A stretch of 64,000 nucleotides of DNA from RPQJ01 sp963706535. GTDB taxonomy: Bacteria > Pseudomonadota > Gammaproteobacteria > Steroidobacterales > Steroidobacteraceae. The stretch is from contig CAVPMU010000015.1 of the NCBI GenBank assembly GCA_963706535.1, positions 62,001-126,000 on the forward strand, read 5' to 3'. Under the pieces are notes generated by a model that saw nothing but the letters and a program-made list of their open reading frames with translations, made no database searches and was not told where the DNA came from. This document shows, piece by piece, positions 15,310 to 23,737 of the stretch (its first letter is position 1; the number at the start of each line of letters is the position of its first letter). A program made the position numbers and the translations under genes.

Positions 15310-15444
15310 ACGCGGCGGCCCGCGGCGCGCCCCGCGAGGCTGTCACTCCGGATGTCTACGTAGCGGGGTCGTGAGATCCACGGGCAGCTTTTTCCGTCCA
15401 CGGGAGGAGACTGTCTGCGATCGGATTTCCTCCTGCGTGAAATT

Positions 15445-15485
15445 GGCCGGCGACCTGCCCCCCTTGCAGTCGCTGGCCTCCTTTT
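15445..15485 (+). terminator. Rho-independent terminator after slyD
   Basis: A ten-base-pair stem GGCCGGCGAC (15445-15454) / GTCGCTGGCC (15469-15478), with one G-U pair, is followed by TCCTTTT (15479-15485). It ends the plus-strand slyD unit and just overlaps the last codon of the convergent L,D-transpeptidase gene. Confidence 0.75.
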
Positions 15486-17193
15486 ATGGGAGGCGGAAAT
15501 CGCTGTCGAGCGCGGCAAGCGTCGGGGGATCGCGCCCGTAGATGTCGTTGCGGAAGACGACCTGCCCGTCGGGGCGCGGCTGCGCCGTCCAGTACAGGAT
15601 CAACACTGGCACCGGCTTCGCGAGATAGACGGTCTGCATCTTCCTCGAGGCGACCGCCTCGGCCATGGTCGCCTGGTTCCACTTCGCGGGATCGTTCAAG
15701 ACCAGTTCGGCGAGCTCGAAGGCGCGCTCGACCCGGATGCAGCCCGAGCTGAACGTGCGCTGGTCCCGGTCGAACAGCGACTTCGACGGCGTGTCGTGCA
15801 GGTAGACCATGTGCGGGTTCGGAAACATGATCTTCACGAGGCCGAGCGCGTTGTCCTCGCCCGGGTCCTGCCGCAGCTGGTAGGGCGGCGGGTTGCCTGC
15901 GCCGTAGCGGCTCCAGTTCACCGAGTACGGGTTCACCTGGCGACCGCTCGAGTCGATCACGCGGATGTCGTTGCGCACCAGGTAGCCGGGATCGCGCTTG
16001 ATGACCGGCAGCTTGTCTTTCAGCAGGATGGTCGGCGGGATCGTCCAGGTCGGGTTGAACACCACGTAGGTGATCAACGACTTGAAGATCGGAGTCTCGC
16101 GATAGGGACGGCCGACGATGACCTTCGAGGTCCAGACCGGCTCGTCGTCGCGGAAATAAGTGACGTCGAACCCCGCCGCATCGACCAGTACGAACTCGCC
16201 GTGGATCTCGTGCAGGACCCAGCGGCCACGCTCGAGGTTGATGCGGATCTGGTCGATGCGCGTGGCGACCGGAACGTTGAGCGCCGCGCGGGTCGCCGGG
16301 CCGACGGCGCCGTCGGCGGTGAGGCCGTGGCGCTCCTGGAAGCGCTTCACGGCAGCTTCCGTCTCCTCGTCGTAGACGATCGACGGCGGATACGCCGCCG
16401 GCGGTTCCGTGATCAAGTCGCCGGTAATCTCGAGGCGCAGCCGCAAGGTGGGCACGCGCGGGTCGCTCATGCCGAGCTCGAGCGTCGGGCCGTCACTGAC
16501 CGGCGACCAACCCCCGGCGGCCGCAATGGCGCGGTACTGCTTCAGGCGCTCGCGGCCACGCTGGTACCAGACGTGCTGCGGGCGGGCGCGCTCGAAGGTC
16601 TCGCGGATCTGTCCGGAATCCACCGCCTGCGCGAACCGTTGCAAGCCGGTTTCCGCGGAAACGGGCCGCGACGCGAAGTTCCACTGCGAGTTCAGCTTCA
16701 CCGGGTCCACCTTGCCGAGGTAGAGGTGGTAGAGCGCGAGCATCATCGCGTCGGTGGCCAGCAGTTCGAGGCCGGCCTGCTCGGTGGTGGGCAGGGTCGG
16801 CGAGGCGCGCAGGTCGCTGCGGAACGCCTGCAGTGCCGCGACGTGGTAATCCGTCGGATCGAGCCCGTCGTCGTAGACCTCCGCGATCGCGGCGATCAGC
16901 AGGTCGAGCCGCGCCGGATCACGCCACTTCGGCTGGAACCGCTGCGACTCGTAGTAACGCGCGACGGCGTCCGCGAGGATGATCCGCTCTCCGCGCACGT
17001 CGTGGTCGCGATGATCGTGCTCGGCCTCGTAGCGCAGGTGGTCGATGCGCTCGCGGATGGACTCGGCGAGCGGATCGACCGGGATCGGCCGCGGGGCCGC
17101 GATCGTCGACGACGATTCCTGGGCGGCAGCGAACCCTGGAACGAACAGCAGTGCCACGACCGCAATGGCCCGGCACAGAGGCAGGATTTTCAT
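15484..17193 (-). CDS. L,D-transpeptidase (YcbB/LdtD-like) with peptidoglycan-binding domain
   Basis: A 569-residue periplasmic enzyme that would make 3-3 peptidoglycan cross-links. It has a signal peptide (MKILPLCRAIAVVALLFVPG, cleaved after FAAAQ), an N-terminal scaffold region (about 50-300), a PG-binding module (ETEAAVKRFQERHGLTADGA near 310) and a YkuD catalytic domain. The active-site block is YLHDTPSKSLF followed by RTFSSGCIRVE near residue 500, with the catalytic cysteine in SSGCIRV. Size and order match the YcbB type. ATG 17193 is chosen for the signal peptide. It lies 7 bases after rimO on the same strand. Confidence 0.93.
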   Translation of the reverse strand: MKILPLCRAIAVVALLFVPGFAAAQESSSTIAAPRPIPVDPLAESIRERIDHLRYEAEHDHRDHDVRGERIILADAVARYYESQRFQPKWRDPARLDLLIAAIAEVYDDGLDPTDYHVAALQAFRSDLRASPTLPTTEQAGLELLATDAMMLALYHLYLGKVDPVKLNSQWNFASRPVSAETGLQRFAQAVDSGQIRETFERARPQHVWYQRGRERLKQYRAIAAAGGWSPVSDGPTLELGMSDPRVPTLRLRLEITGDLITEPPAAYPPSIVYDEETEAAVKRFQERHGLTADGAVGPATRAALNVPVATRIDQIRINLERGRWVLHEIHGEFVLVDAAGFDVTYFRDDEPVWTSKVIVGRPYRETPIFKSLITYVVFNPTWTIPPTILLKDKLPVIKRDPGYLVRNDIRVIDSSGRQVNPYSVNWSRYGAGNPPPYQLRQDPGEDNALGLVKIMFPNPHMVYLHDTPSKSLFDRDQRTFSSGCIRVERAFELAELVLNDPAKWNQATMAEAVASRKMQTVYLAKPVPVLILYWTAQPRPDGQVVFRNDIYGRDPPTLAALDSDFRLP

Positions 17194-17200
17194 CGGCGAC

Positions 17201-18601
17201 TCAGTCCTGGCGCGCCAGCCTGGCGACGAGATCGTAGTCGTCCGCGGCGGTGATCTCGACGTCGGCCCAGTCGCCGGGCTCGAGCTTCCCGGGGCGGGCG
17301 ATGCGCACCACGCCGTCGATCTCGGGGGCATCGGCACTCGAGCGCGCGACCGCGCCGTCCTCGCCGATGGCATCCACCAGCACGCGCATCCTGCGGCCGA
17401 CCCTGGCGGCCAGCTTCTGCGCACTGATCGAGCCCGCGAGCTCCATGAAGCGCTCGTAGCGTTCCTGCTTCACTTCCTCCGGCACCGGGTCCGGCAACTC
17501 GTTCGCGGCCGCACCCGCCACCGGCGAGTACTTGAAGCAGCCGACGCGATCGAGCTGTGCTTCCCGCAGCCAGTCGAGCAGCAAGTGGAAATCGTGCTCG
17601 GTCTCGCCGGGGAAGCCGACGATGAACGTGCTGCGCAGCGTGATGTCGGGGCAGGTCTCACGCCAGCGGCGCACGCGCTCGAGCGTGTCCTCGGCATGCG
17701 CAGGTCGCTTCATGAGCTTGAGGATCCGCGGGCTGCCGTGCTGGAACGGCACGTCGAGGTAGGGCAGCACCTTGCCCTCCGCCATCAGCGGGATGACCCG
17801 GTCCACGTGCGGATAGGGATAGACGTAGTGCAGGCGCACCCAGGCGCCGAGCGAGCCGAGCTGCCGGGCGAGATCCTCGAAGCGCGCCTTGACCGGCTTG
17901 CCGCCCCAGAAGCCCGTCGCGTACTTGAGGTCGGCCCCATAGGCGCTCGTGTCCTGCGAGATGACCAGCAGTTCCTTCACGCCGGCTGTCACGAGGCGCT
18001 CGGCCTCGAGCATCACCTCGCCGATGGGCCTGCTCGCGAGGTCGCCGCGCATCGAGGGGATGATGCAGAAGCTGCAGCGGTGGTTGCAGCCCTCGGAGAT
18101 CTTGAGGTACGCGTAGTGACGCGGCGTGAGCCGGATGCCCTGCGGTGGCACGAGGTCCACGAACGGGTCGTGCAGCGGCGGCAACTGCTCGTGCACCGCG
18201 TTCACGACGTCCTCGTAGGCCTGCGGCCCGGTGACCTTCAGCACGCTCGGGTGCAGGTCCGTGATGGTCGCGGGCTTTGCACCGAGGCAGCCGGTGACGA
18301 TCACCTTGCCGTTGCGGGCGAGCGCCTCGCCGATCGCGTCCAGCGATTCGTGGACCGCATCGTCGATGAAGCCGCAGGTGTTGACGACGACGAGGTTCGC
18401 GTCCTCGTAGCTGCCCACGACGTCGTAGCCCTCCGCGCGCAGGCGCGTGAGGATGCGCTCGGAGTCCACCAGCGCCTTGGGGCAGCCGAGGGAGACGAAG
18501 CCGATCTTCGGAGGAGCAGAAGCCAAGGGGGTGATGATCAGGGGGTAGGGGGTAGTGCCGAGCGCGCTGTGCGCGTCAGAAGGCGCAACCGCCGCCGCCA
18601 C
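17201..18601 (-). CDS. rimO: Ribosomal protein S12 methylthiotransferase RimO
   Basis: A radical-SAM methylthiotransferase modifying Asp88-equivalent of ribosomal protein S12. The UPF0004 domain starts at PKIGFVSLGCPKALVDSE and contains NTCGFIDDA and VTGCLGAK cysteines; the radical SAM motif is CNHRCSFCIIPSMRG (CxxxCxxC); a TRAM domain closes the protein. The longest frame starts at GTG 18601 (466 residues), but the first 25 residues (ending TTPYPLIITP) are encoded by G-tract repeat-like DNA and overlap the upstream gene. TTG 18526, just before ASAPPKIGF, is a better biological start (441 residues), close to the family length. It lies between an FmdB-like gene and the L,D-transpeptidase. Confidence 0.95.
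   Translation of the reverse strand: MAAAVAPSDAHSALGTTPYPLIITPLASAPPKIGFVSLGCPKALVDSERILTRLRAEGYDVVGSYEDANLVVVNTCGFIDDAVHESLDAIGEALARNGKVIVTGCLGAKPATITDLHPSVLKVTGPQAYEDVVNAVHEQLPPLHDPFVDLVPPQGIRLTPRHYAYLKISEGCNHRCSFCIIPSMRGDLASRPIGEVMLEAERLVTAGVKELLVISQDTSAYGADLKYATGFWGGKPVKARFEDLARQLGSLGAWVRLHYVYPYPHVDRVIPLMAEGKVLPYLDVPFQHGSPRILKLMKRPAHAEDTLERVRRWRETCPDITLRSTFIVGFPGETEHDFHLLLDWLREAQLDRVGCFKYSPVAGAAANELPDPVPEEVKQERYERFMELAGSISAQKLAARVGRRMRVLVDAIGEDGAVARSSADAPEIDGVVRIARPGKLEPGDWADVEITAADDYDLVARLARQD
18528..18557. repeat. G-tract repeat segment between the FmdB-like gene and rimO
   Basis: The top strand carries several GGGGGT(A/G)-type units (for instance AGGGGGTAGGGGGTAG near 18540-18555). 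It resembles one arm of the inverted G-tract elements at 14721 and 27634 but has no complementary arm. It separates the stop of the FmdB-like gene from the likely true start of rimO. Confidence 0.4.
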
Positions 18602-18842
18602 AGACGGGCGTGCCGCAGGGTCCGCTGTCGCAGGGGCGTTCCTGCTTGCTGCCGAGCGAGCCCGAGTGGATCACGTTGCCGCCGGTGATGAGCCGCTCGA
18701 CCGGGGTCTTGCCGGGGGTGCCGTCGAGGGGCAGGCCGGCGCGACGGCAGAGCTCGGCCCAGTTCGCGACCTGCTCGGACATCTTGTGGCTGACTTCGAC
18801 GACGCGGCCGTTGGCGGGGCAGAGGTAATCGTAGGTGGGCAT
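18576..18842 (-). CDS. FmdB-like zinc ribbon protein
   Basis: An 88-residue protein beginning MPTYDYLCPANGRVVEVSHK, the start typical of FmdB-family regulatory zinc-ribbon proteins in proteobacteria. The C-terminus is Cys/Gly-rich (RPCDSGPCGTPVCGGGGCAF), a likely metal site. The central part (NWAELCRRAGLPLDGTPG) is conserved in family members I recall; the function is unknown. It is the first gene of a minus-strand run with rimO and the L,D-transpeptidase. The reverse-strand upstream region contains TAGAAT near 18880, a possible -10 box. Confidence 0.8.
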   Translation of the reverse strand: MPTYDYLCPANGRVVEVSHKMSEQVANWAELCRRAGLPLDGTPGKTPVERLITGGNVIHSGSLGSKQERPCDSGPCGTPVCGGGGCAF

Positions 18843-18969
18843 GGGGCGAGGGCGTTGCAGCTGGAACAGACCTGTATTCTAGCGGAAAGTCGAATTTGGC
18901 CCCGGTCGATTGACCAGCGCCCGGTGTGGTGCTCTAGTCGCGACGTACGCTGGCACTGACGGAGAATCC

Positions 18970-20901
18970 ATGTCGCGCCGCATGCCGCCTGACGACCAGG
19001 TCGTCGAATTCGATGCGCTGCTCGGCGACGCGGTGTCCGTGGCCATGGAGACCGAGCAGAGTGGCCCGTTCCTGGCCTGGCTGCGCGAGAACCTGCCACG
19101 CTACGCTCCGCCGGGATCGCAACTCGGGCATGACCTGGACCTGCAGCGTGCGTTTGCTTCCGCTTTCGGGCGACAGCTGTGGAACGTAATGCCGCTGCCA
19201 CGCCGCGGCTTCCTTGCCGAGCCGATCGCCGAGCCGGGTCGCAATGATCCGTGTCCCTGCGGTTCCGGACTGAAGTACAAGCACTGCTGTGCGCGGGTCC
19301 CCTCGCTCGCAGCACTCGACGCTCGCACGCTGTGGCCGTACGTGCTGCGGGCACTGCACGGACCGTTGCGCACGGAGGCGCTGCGTAGTCCGCACCTGCC
19401 GCGGGAAGCAGTGCTGCAGCACGCGGCCGACGAGATCGAGGCAGGCCGCGCGGATGCGGCGGTGCAGCTGCTCGAGCCGATGTTCGACGATCCGATCCGG
19501 CGCGAGGATGACCTGGCCGCCTGGGGGCTCGACCTGCTGTGCGACGCGTACGATGCGCGGGGGCGCGCCAAGCGGCGCAAGCGGGCGCTGCTGCAACGCG
19601 CCGCATCCCGGCCGCAGCGGTCGGCGCTGCGCTCGGCGGCCTATCAGCGACTGGCGTGCATCCACATGGACGAGGGACGGCAGGCGGAATCCTGGGACGC
19701 CTTTCGCCGGGCGCAGCAGGATGATCCGGGAAACCCCGCCCTTGGCGCACTCGAGGTACAGCTGCTGATCGGTGAAGGTCGCCAGGATCACGCCCGCGAG
19801 CGTGCTCGATTCTTCCTTGCGCAGATGCGGCGGCGGGGCGAGGACCTCGATCCGAAGACCCTGCAGTTCTACGAGGCGCTCGCGGCCGACCCCGGACGCG
19901 CCTTGAGCGACGTCCTGATCGAGATGGAACAGGGGGCCGGTCGGCGGCTCGCCGACTGGCTCGACCGCGTCGGGACACGACCGTTGCCGGCGTATCGGGT
20001 GGTTCCAGCGGTCGAATCTGGAGACGTGCAGGAGGATGTGCCCAACCCTGGACATGTCTTGAGGGGGCCCTCGGGCCTCGCGGCTCTCGAGGCGCGCTGG
20101 CGCGCGGTGTTTCCGCTCGGGAAGCCCTTTTCCATACATCCGCTCCCGTTTGCCGGTGGGGACGCGTGGGAAGCAGCGGCGGAAAACGGCTGGATGACGG
20201 TACTGGAGCGGCACCCGGAAGCGTTCGACAGCATCGACCTGCTCGACGACCTCGCCACCGCGGTAATGACGCACCCGGACGCCGACCATTCCTCGCTGCG
20301 CGAGCGGTTGTTGCAGCCATTGCTCACGCGTGCCGTGGCGATCCTTGAGCGTGCCATGGCCGATGTGACACCCGCCCTCGGAACGGTGAACCTGCGATGG
20401 CTGCTCGTCGAGAACCGCCCGGCCTTGCGGGCCTTGTTCCGACTGCACGAAGGAGCAGTCATCGCGGGTCGTGAGGAGGAGGCGCGGCGCCTCGCGGAGC
20501 GGCTGCTCGAATGCAATCCCGACGACAACCACGGCACGCGGTACTGGCTCGCGAACGCGCTGCTCAAGGCCGGTGACTCTGCCGCCTGCCTGCGCATCGT
20601 GGAGGCGCATCCGGACGATGCCGCCCCCGAGATGAGCTTCAACGCCGCGCTGGCGCATTTCCGACTCGGCCACGCTCGCAGCGCCACGGAGTTGCTGCTG
20701 GCAGCACATCGCGCGACGCCGCGCGTCACGCACTACCTGCTCGCCAAACGCGTATCCCGGCCGAAGCTCCACGAGCACGGCGTGACGCTCGGCGGCGACG
20801 ATCGTGGCTGGCTGTATCGGGAGAACATGCGGCCGACCTGGATCGCGACGCCGGGAGCGCTGGAGTGGGCGTCGAAGGTCCTGTCGCATCCTGGTCGTTG
20901 A
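18970..20901 (+). CDS. SEC-C motif and TPR-repeat protein of unknown function
   Basis: A 643-residue protein starting at ATG 18970 with GGAG at 18961-18964. A SEC-C zinc motif, GRNDPCPCGSGLKYKHCCA, is near residue 90; it is the same metal-binding ending as in SecA but here it is internal. Most of the rest (about residues 120-270 and 480-600) is helical and TPR-like (for example AYQRLACIHMDEGRQAESWD and AFRRAQQDDPGNPALGALEV, TRYWLANALLKAGDSAACLR). SEC-C/TPR proteins probably bind protein partners; no enzyme domain is visible. It stands alone, diverging from the fmdB-rimO run. Confidence 0.8.
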   Translation: MSRRMPPDDQVVEFDALLGDAVSVAMETEQSGPFLAWLRENLPRYAPPGSQLGHDLDLQRAFASAFGRQLWNVMPLPRRGFLAEPIAEPGRNDPCPCGSGLKYKHCCARVPSLAALDARTLWPYVLRALHGPLRTEALRSPHLPREAVLQHAADEIEAGRADAAVQLLEPMFDDPIRREDDLAAWGLDLLCDAYDARGRAKRRKRALLQRAASRPQRSALRSAAYQRLACIHMDEGRQAESWDAFRRAQQDDPGNPALGALEVQLLIGEGRQDHARERARFFLAQMRRRGEDLDPKTLQFYEALAADPGRALSDVLIEMEQGAGRRLADWLDRVGTRPLPAYRVVPAVESGDVQEDVPNPGHVLRGPSGLAALEARWRAVFPLGKPFSIHPLPFAGGDAWEAAAENGWMTVLERHPEAFDSIDLLDDLATAVMTHPDADHSSLRERLLQPLLTRAVAILERAMADVTPALGTVNLRWLLVENRPALRALFRLHEGAVIAGREEEARRLAERLLECNPDDNHGTRYWLANALLKAGDSAACLRIVEAHPDDAAPEMSFNAALAHFRLGHARSATELLLAAHRATPRVTHYLLAKRVSRPKLHEHGVTLGGDDRGWLYRENMRPTWIATPGALEWASKVLSHPGR

Positions 20902-21000
20902 GTATTGATCGCGGGTGGCGCCGATAGCCCATTCCGCGGGAACGTGTGGGCATGGCCGATGAGCGGGATCGGGCCAGTAGGTGTCTATCCCCCCCGCAGT

Positions 21001-21052
21001 GCGCATGGATCACGCGCATGAGTGATGCGCATCGGGCATGCGCATGGCCCTC
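21001..21052. repeat. Four tandem 13-base repeats with GCGCAT core
   Basis: GCGCAT occurs at 21001, 21014, 21027 and 21040, exactly 13 bases apart: GCGCATGGATCAC, GCGCATGAGTGAT, GCGCATCGGGCAT, GCGCATGGCCCTC. Only the six-base core is conserved. Regular spacing suggests an array of protein-binding sites, about 120 bases before the pirin start. Confidence 0.6.
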
Positions 21053-21140
21053 GGGAAGAGACCACCTCGCAGGCTGCGCCGGCAGCGGACGAACTCGGCG
21101 CATGCGTTTCAGCGGAAGCGTTCGCCGGTAAGGCAGGACT

Positions 21141-21158
21141 CATGGCATCGATGCCATG
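21141..21158. promoter_or_regulatory. Perfect 18-base palindrome, candidate operator of the pirin gene
   Basis: CATGGCATCGATGCCATG reads the same on both strands and lies 15 bases before the ATG of the pirin gene, next to its ribosome-binding site. It is a good candidate for a dimeric repressor site; the regulator is not in the immediate vicinity. Confidence 0.5.
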
Positions 21159-21173
21159 TCAACAGGAGGAGCC

Positions 21174-21875
21174 ATGGCCGACATCAGACGCGCTGACGAG
21201 CGGGGTTACGCCGACCACGGCTGGCTGCGCTCCTACCACTCGTTCTCGTTCGCCGATTACTTCGACCCGGCACATGTGGAGTTCGGTCCGCTGCGGGTCA
21301 TCAACGAGGACCGCGTGGTCCCGGACGCCGGCTTCGGCACGCACGGCCACCGCGACATGGAGATCATCAGCTACGTGCTCGAGGGCGAGCTCGCGCACAA
21401 GGACTCGACCGGCACCAGCTCCGTGATCCGCCCGGGCGACGTGCAGCGCATGAGCGCGGGCCGCGGCGTGATGCACAGCGAGTTCAACGGCTCGCACGAC
21501 CAGCCGGTGCATTTCCTGCAGATCTGGATCCAGCCGAACGTGCGGGGCATCGCGCCGGAGTACGAGGAGAAGCGCTTCGAGCCGGCGGCGAAGCGCGGCC
21601 GGCTGCGCCTGATCGCCTCGCCCGACGCTGCGGACGGATCCGTGCTCATCCACCAGGACGCGCGCGTCTACGCCGGGCTCTTCGATGGCGCGGAGCGGGC
21701 CACGCTCGATGTCGCGCCTGGCCGTCTCATCTATGTGCACGTCGCACGAGGCAGCATTACCGCGAACGGTGAGTCGCTGCAGGCCGGCGACGCCCTGAAG
21801 CTCACCGACGCCACGCGCCTCGACCTCGCGCAGGGTTCGGCTGCCGAGGCGCTGGTGTTCGACCTGCCCCGGTAG
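21174..21875 (+). CDS. Pirin family protein (YhhW-like quercetin dioxygenase)
   Basis: A 233-residue bicupin. The N-terminal cupin carries the metal-binding pattern GFGTHGHRDMEIISYVLEGE (two histidines and a glutamate) and RGVMHSEFN with the further histidine. The C-terminal cupin (DARVYAGLFDGAERATLDVA) lacks metal ligands, as in E. coli YhhW, which has quercetin 2,3-dioxygenase activity in vitro. Start ATG 21174 follows AGGAGGA at 21164-21170. It stands alone with an elaborate upstream region of repeats and a palindrome, so regulation is likely. Physiological substrate is unknown. Confidence 0.92.
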   Translation: MADIRRADERGYADHGWLRSYHSFSFADYFDPAHVEFGPLRVINEDRVVPDAGFGTHGHRDMEIISYVLEGELAHKDSTGTSSVIRPGDVQRMSAGRGVMHSEFNGSHDQPVHFLQIWIQPNVRGIAPEYEEKRFEPAAKRGRLRLIASPDAADGSVLIHQDARVYAGLFDGAERATLDVAPGRLIYVHVARGSITANGESLQAGDALKLTDATRLDLAQGSAAEALVFDLPR

Positions 21876-21937
21876 CGCCACCGACCCGGGTACATCGTGG
21901 GCTATGCTCCGCACTTCGCGCTGCGGAGGTGCCCACG

Positions 21938-22262
21938 ATGTACACGCTCGACTATTCCCCGACTACCGCCAGCATGGTGGTGCACCTGGCCCTGCTCGAG
22001 ATCGGCGCGCCATTCCGGCTCGAGAAGCTCGATTTCGACGCCGGCGCTGCTCATGATCCTCGCCGAGCGCCATCCCGAGGCGAGGCTTGCGCCGCCGCCC
22101 GGCAGCGACCTGCTCGCGACCATGTACATGCGCTGGTCGCGCAACATGCCGCGGCCCGCCACGGAATGGCCGGCGCTGAAGCGGCTCGCGGACCTCGTGC
22201 GTGCGCGGCCGAGCTGGAAACGCCTGTACGAGGTCGAGGGCCTCACGGAGTGGGCGCAGTGA
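21938..22262 (+). pseudogene. Glutathione S-transferase family pseudogene
   Basis: ATG 21938 begins a GST N-terminal domain (MYTLDYSPTTASMVVHLALL, EIGAPFRLEKLDFDAGA). At about 22044 coding continues in another frame with ALLMILAERHPEARLAPPPG, which in the family follows some 30 residues later, after the glutathione-binding strand and the ES motif. The C-terminal helical domain is also shortened before ALKRLADLVRARPSWKRLYE. At least two internal deletions, one of them frame-breaking, have removed most of the protein, so it cannot work as a GST. Confidence 0.75.
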
Positions 22263-22278
22263 CGCTGCGAAGGCCCGG

Positions 22279-23727
22279 TTACAGCCGGATGCGGCGCCAC
22301 CGCCCGGAGTGCCAGCGCAGGTATAGCGCACCGCCGAGCAGCACGACGTAGGCGAGCAGCGCGATCCAGCCGCCGGCGGCACCGAACCCGAACTGCGGCA
22401 GCACTTCGAACCAGCCCTGTCCCGGCGCGAAGGAGAGCATGTGGGCGAGCGGCACGAACACGCCCCAGGACAGCGCGAGGAAGATCATGGCCGGTACGCG
22501 CACGTCGCCCGCGCCACGCAGCGCGAACCCCGCGCCGAGGTTCAGGCCGTCGAAGAGCTGGTAACCGGCCGCGATCCACAGCAGCACCAGTCCCAGCTTC
22601 GCCACTTCGGGTGCCTGTGGATCGCCGGCGGCGACGAATGCGGGCATCACCCACGGTCCTGCCGCGGCGAGCAGCACGCCGATCGCGCCCATGTAACCCA
22701 TGGTCATGACGATGACCGCATTGCCGAGCCGCCGCGCCCAGTCGCGGTCGCCGGCGCCGATCGACTGGCCGACCAGCGTCGTGCCGGCGAGCGCGATGCC
22801 CACGCCCGGCAGGTACGCGACCGACGTGAGCATCACCACGATCTGCGTCGTCGCGCCCTCCACCTGGCTCAGCCGCACCTGCATCAACGCGAACAGCGCC
22901 ATGCCGAAGATGTCGGCGGCGTACATCGCGCCCATCGGCAGGCCGAGCTTGAATTCACGCCACAGGTTGGCGGCGTCAGGCCGCCAGGTGAGGTGCGTCC
23001 TGTAGTCGCGGCGCAGGTCGCCGCGCAGGAAAATCGCGAGCGCGAAGACCGTGCCGCACAGCATGCTCGCGTTGGTCGCCCACGCCGCGCCGGCCATGCC
23101 CCAGCCCAACTCGAAGATGAACAGCTGGTTGAGCGCCGCGTTCAGCACGCCCACCACGGCGGTGGTCATGACGGTGATGCGTGGCCGCGAGATCCCGTTG
23201 AAGAACCCGAGCACGGCCCACAGCGCCACCGCGAGCGGGGCGCCGAGCATGCGCGGTCGCCAGTACTCGACGGCGTTGCGCTGCACCTCGGGATCGAGGC
23301 CGAAGGGGGCCAGCATCGTGTCGCCGAAGAACGCCAGGAACGCGAATACGGGCGTCGTGAGTGCAGCGCCCCACAGCGCTACCCACGTGGCGTGGCCTGC
23401 GCGCCAGCGACGTCGACTGCCCTCGGCCTGCGCGACGAAGGTCTGCACGGCGAGGCCGACGCCGCCGAGCAGCATCACGAAGAAGAACACCAGCCAGAAG
23501 ATCGCGGCCATGCCGGCCATCGCGGTGGTCGAGATGTGCCCGACGAACCACGTGTCGGTGAGGTTGATCACCGACTGCAGGCTGCTGTTGACCATGAGCG
23601 GCAGCGCCAGGGCCGCGATCGCGCGGTAGTCGATGTGCGCGCGGCCGCCGGCGTCCAGTCGCCGGGCCGGCAACGAGCGTTCGATCCCCGGCGCGGCGGC
23701 GGCGGGCGTTGCGGTCGTCTGCGTCAC
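22279..23727 (-). CDS. MATE family efflux transporter
   Basis: A 482-residue inner-membrane protein with 12 hydrophobic segments in two MatE halves (about residues 38-200 and 260-425). Recognisable stretches are LALPLMVNSSLQSVINLTDT, WFVGHISTTAMAGMAAIFW and GFFNGISRPRITVMT in the first half, and VGIALAGTTLVGQSIGAGD in the second. MATE proteins export cationic drugs or metabolites in exchange for Na+ or H+. The start is GTG 23727 (MTQTTATPAAAAPG). It lies 10 bases after the DedA gene on the same strand, so the two form an operon. Confidence 0.93.
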   Translation of the reverse strand: MTQTTATPAAAAPGIERSLPARRLDAGGRAHIDYRAIAALALPLMVNSSLQSVINLTDTWFVGHISTTAMAGMAAIFWLVFFFVMLLGGVGLAVQTFVAQAEGSRRRWRAGHATWVALWGAALTTPVFAFLAFFGDTMLAPFGLDPEVQRNAVEYWRPRMLGAPLAVALWAVLGFFNGISRPRITVMTTAVVGVLNAALNQLFIFELGWGMAGAAWATNASMLCGTVFALAIFLRGDLRRDYRTHLTWRPDAANLWREFKLGLPMGAMYAADIFGMALFALMQVRLSQVEGATTQIVVMLTSVAYLPGVGIALAGTTLVGQSIGAGDRDWARRLGNAVIVMTMGYMGAIGVLLAAAGPWVMPAFVAAGDPQAPEVAKLGLVLLWIAAGYQLFDGLNLGAGFALRGAGDVRVPAMIFLALSWGVFVPLAHMLSFAPGQGWFEVLPQFGFGAAGGWIALLAYVVLLGGALYLRWHSGRWRRIRL

Positions 23728-23737
23728 GCGACCGGGC

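Larger units (their letters stand above)
20902..21173. other. Intergenic region upstream of the pirin gene with repeats and a palindrome
   Basis: No gene is seen. The region holds four 13-base repeats with a GCGCAT core (21001-21052), a further GCGCAT at 21098, and an 18-base perfect palindrome at 21141-21158. Confidence 0.6.
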
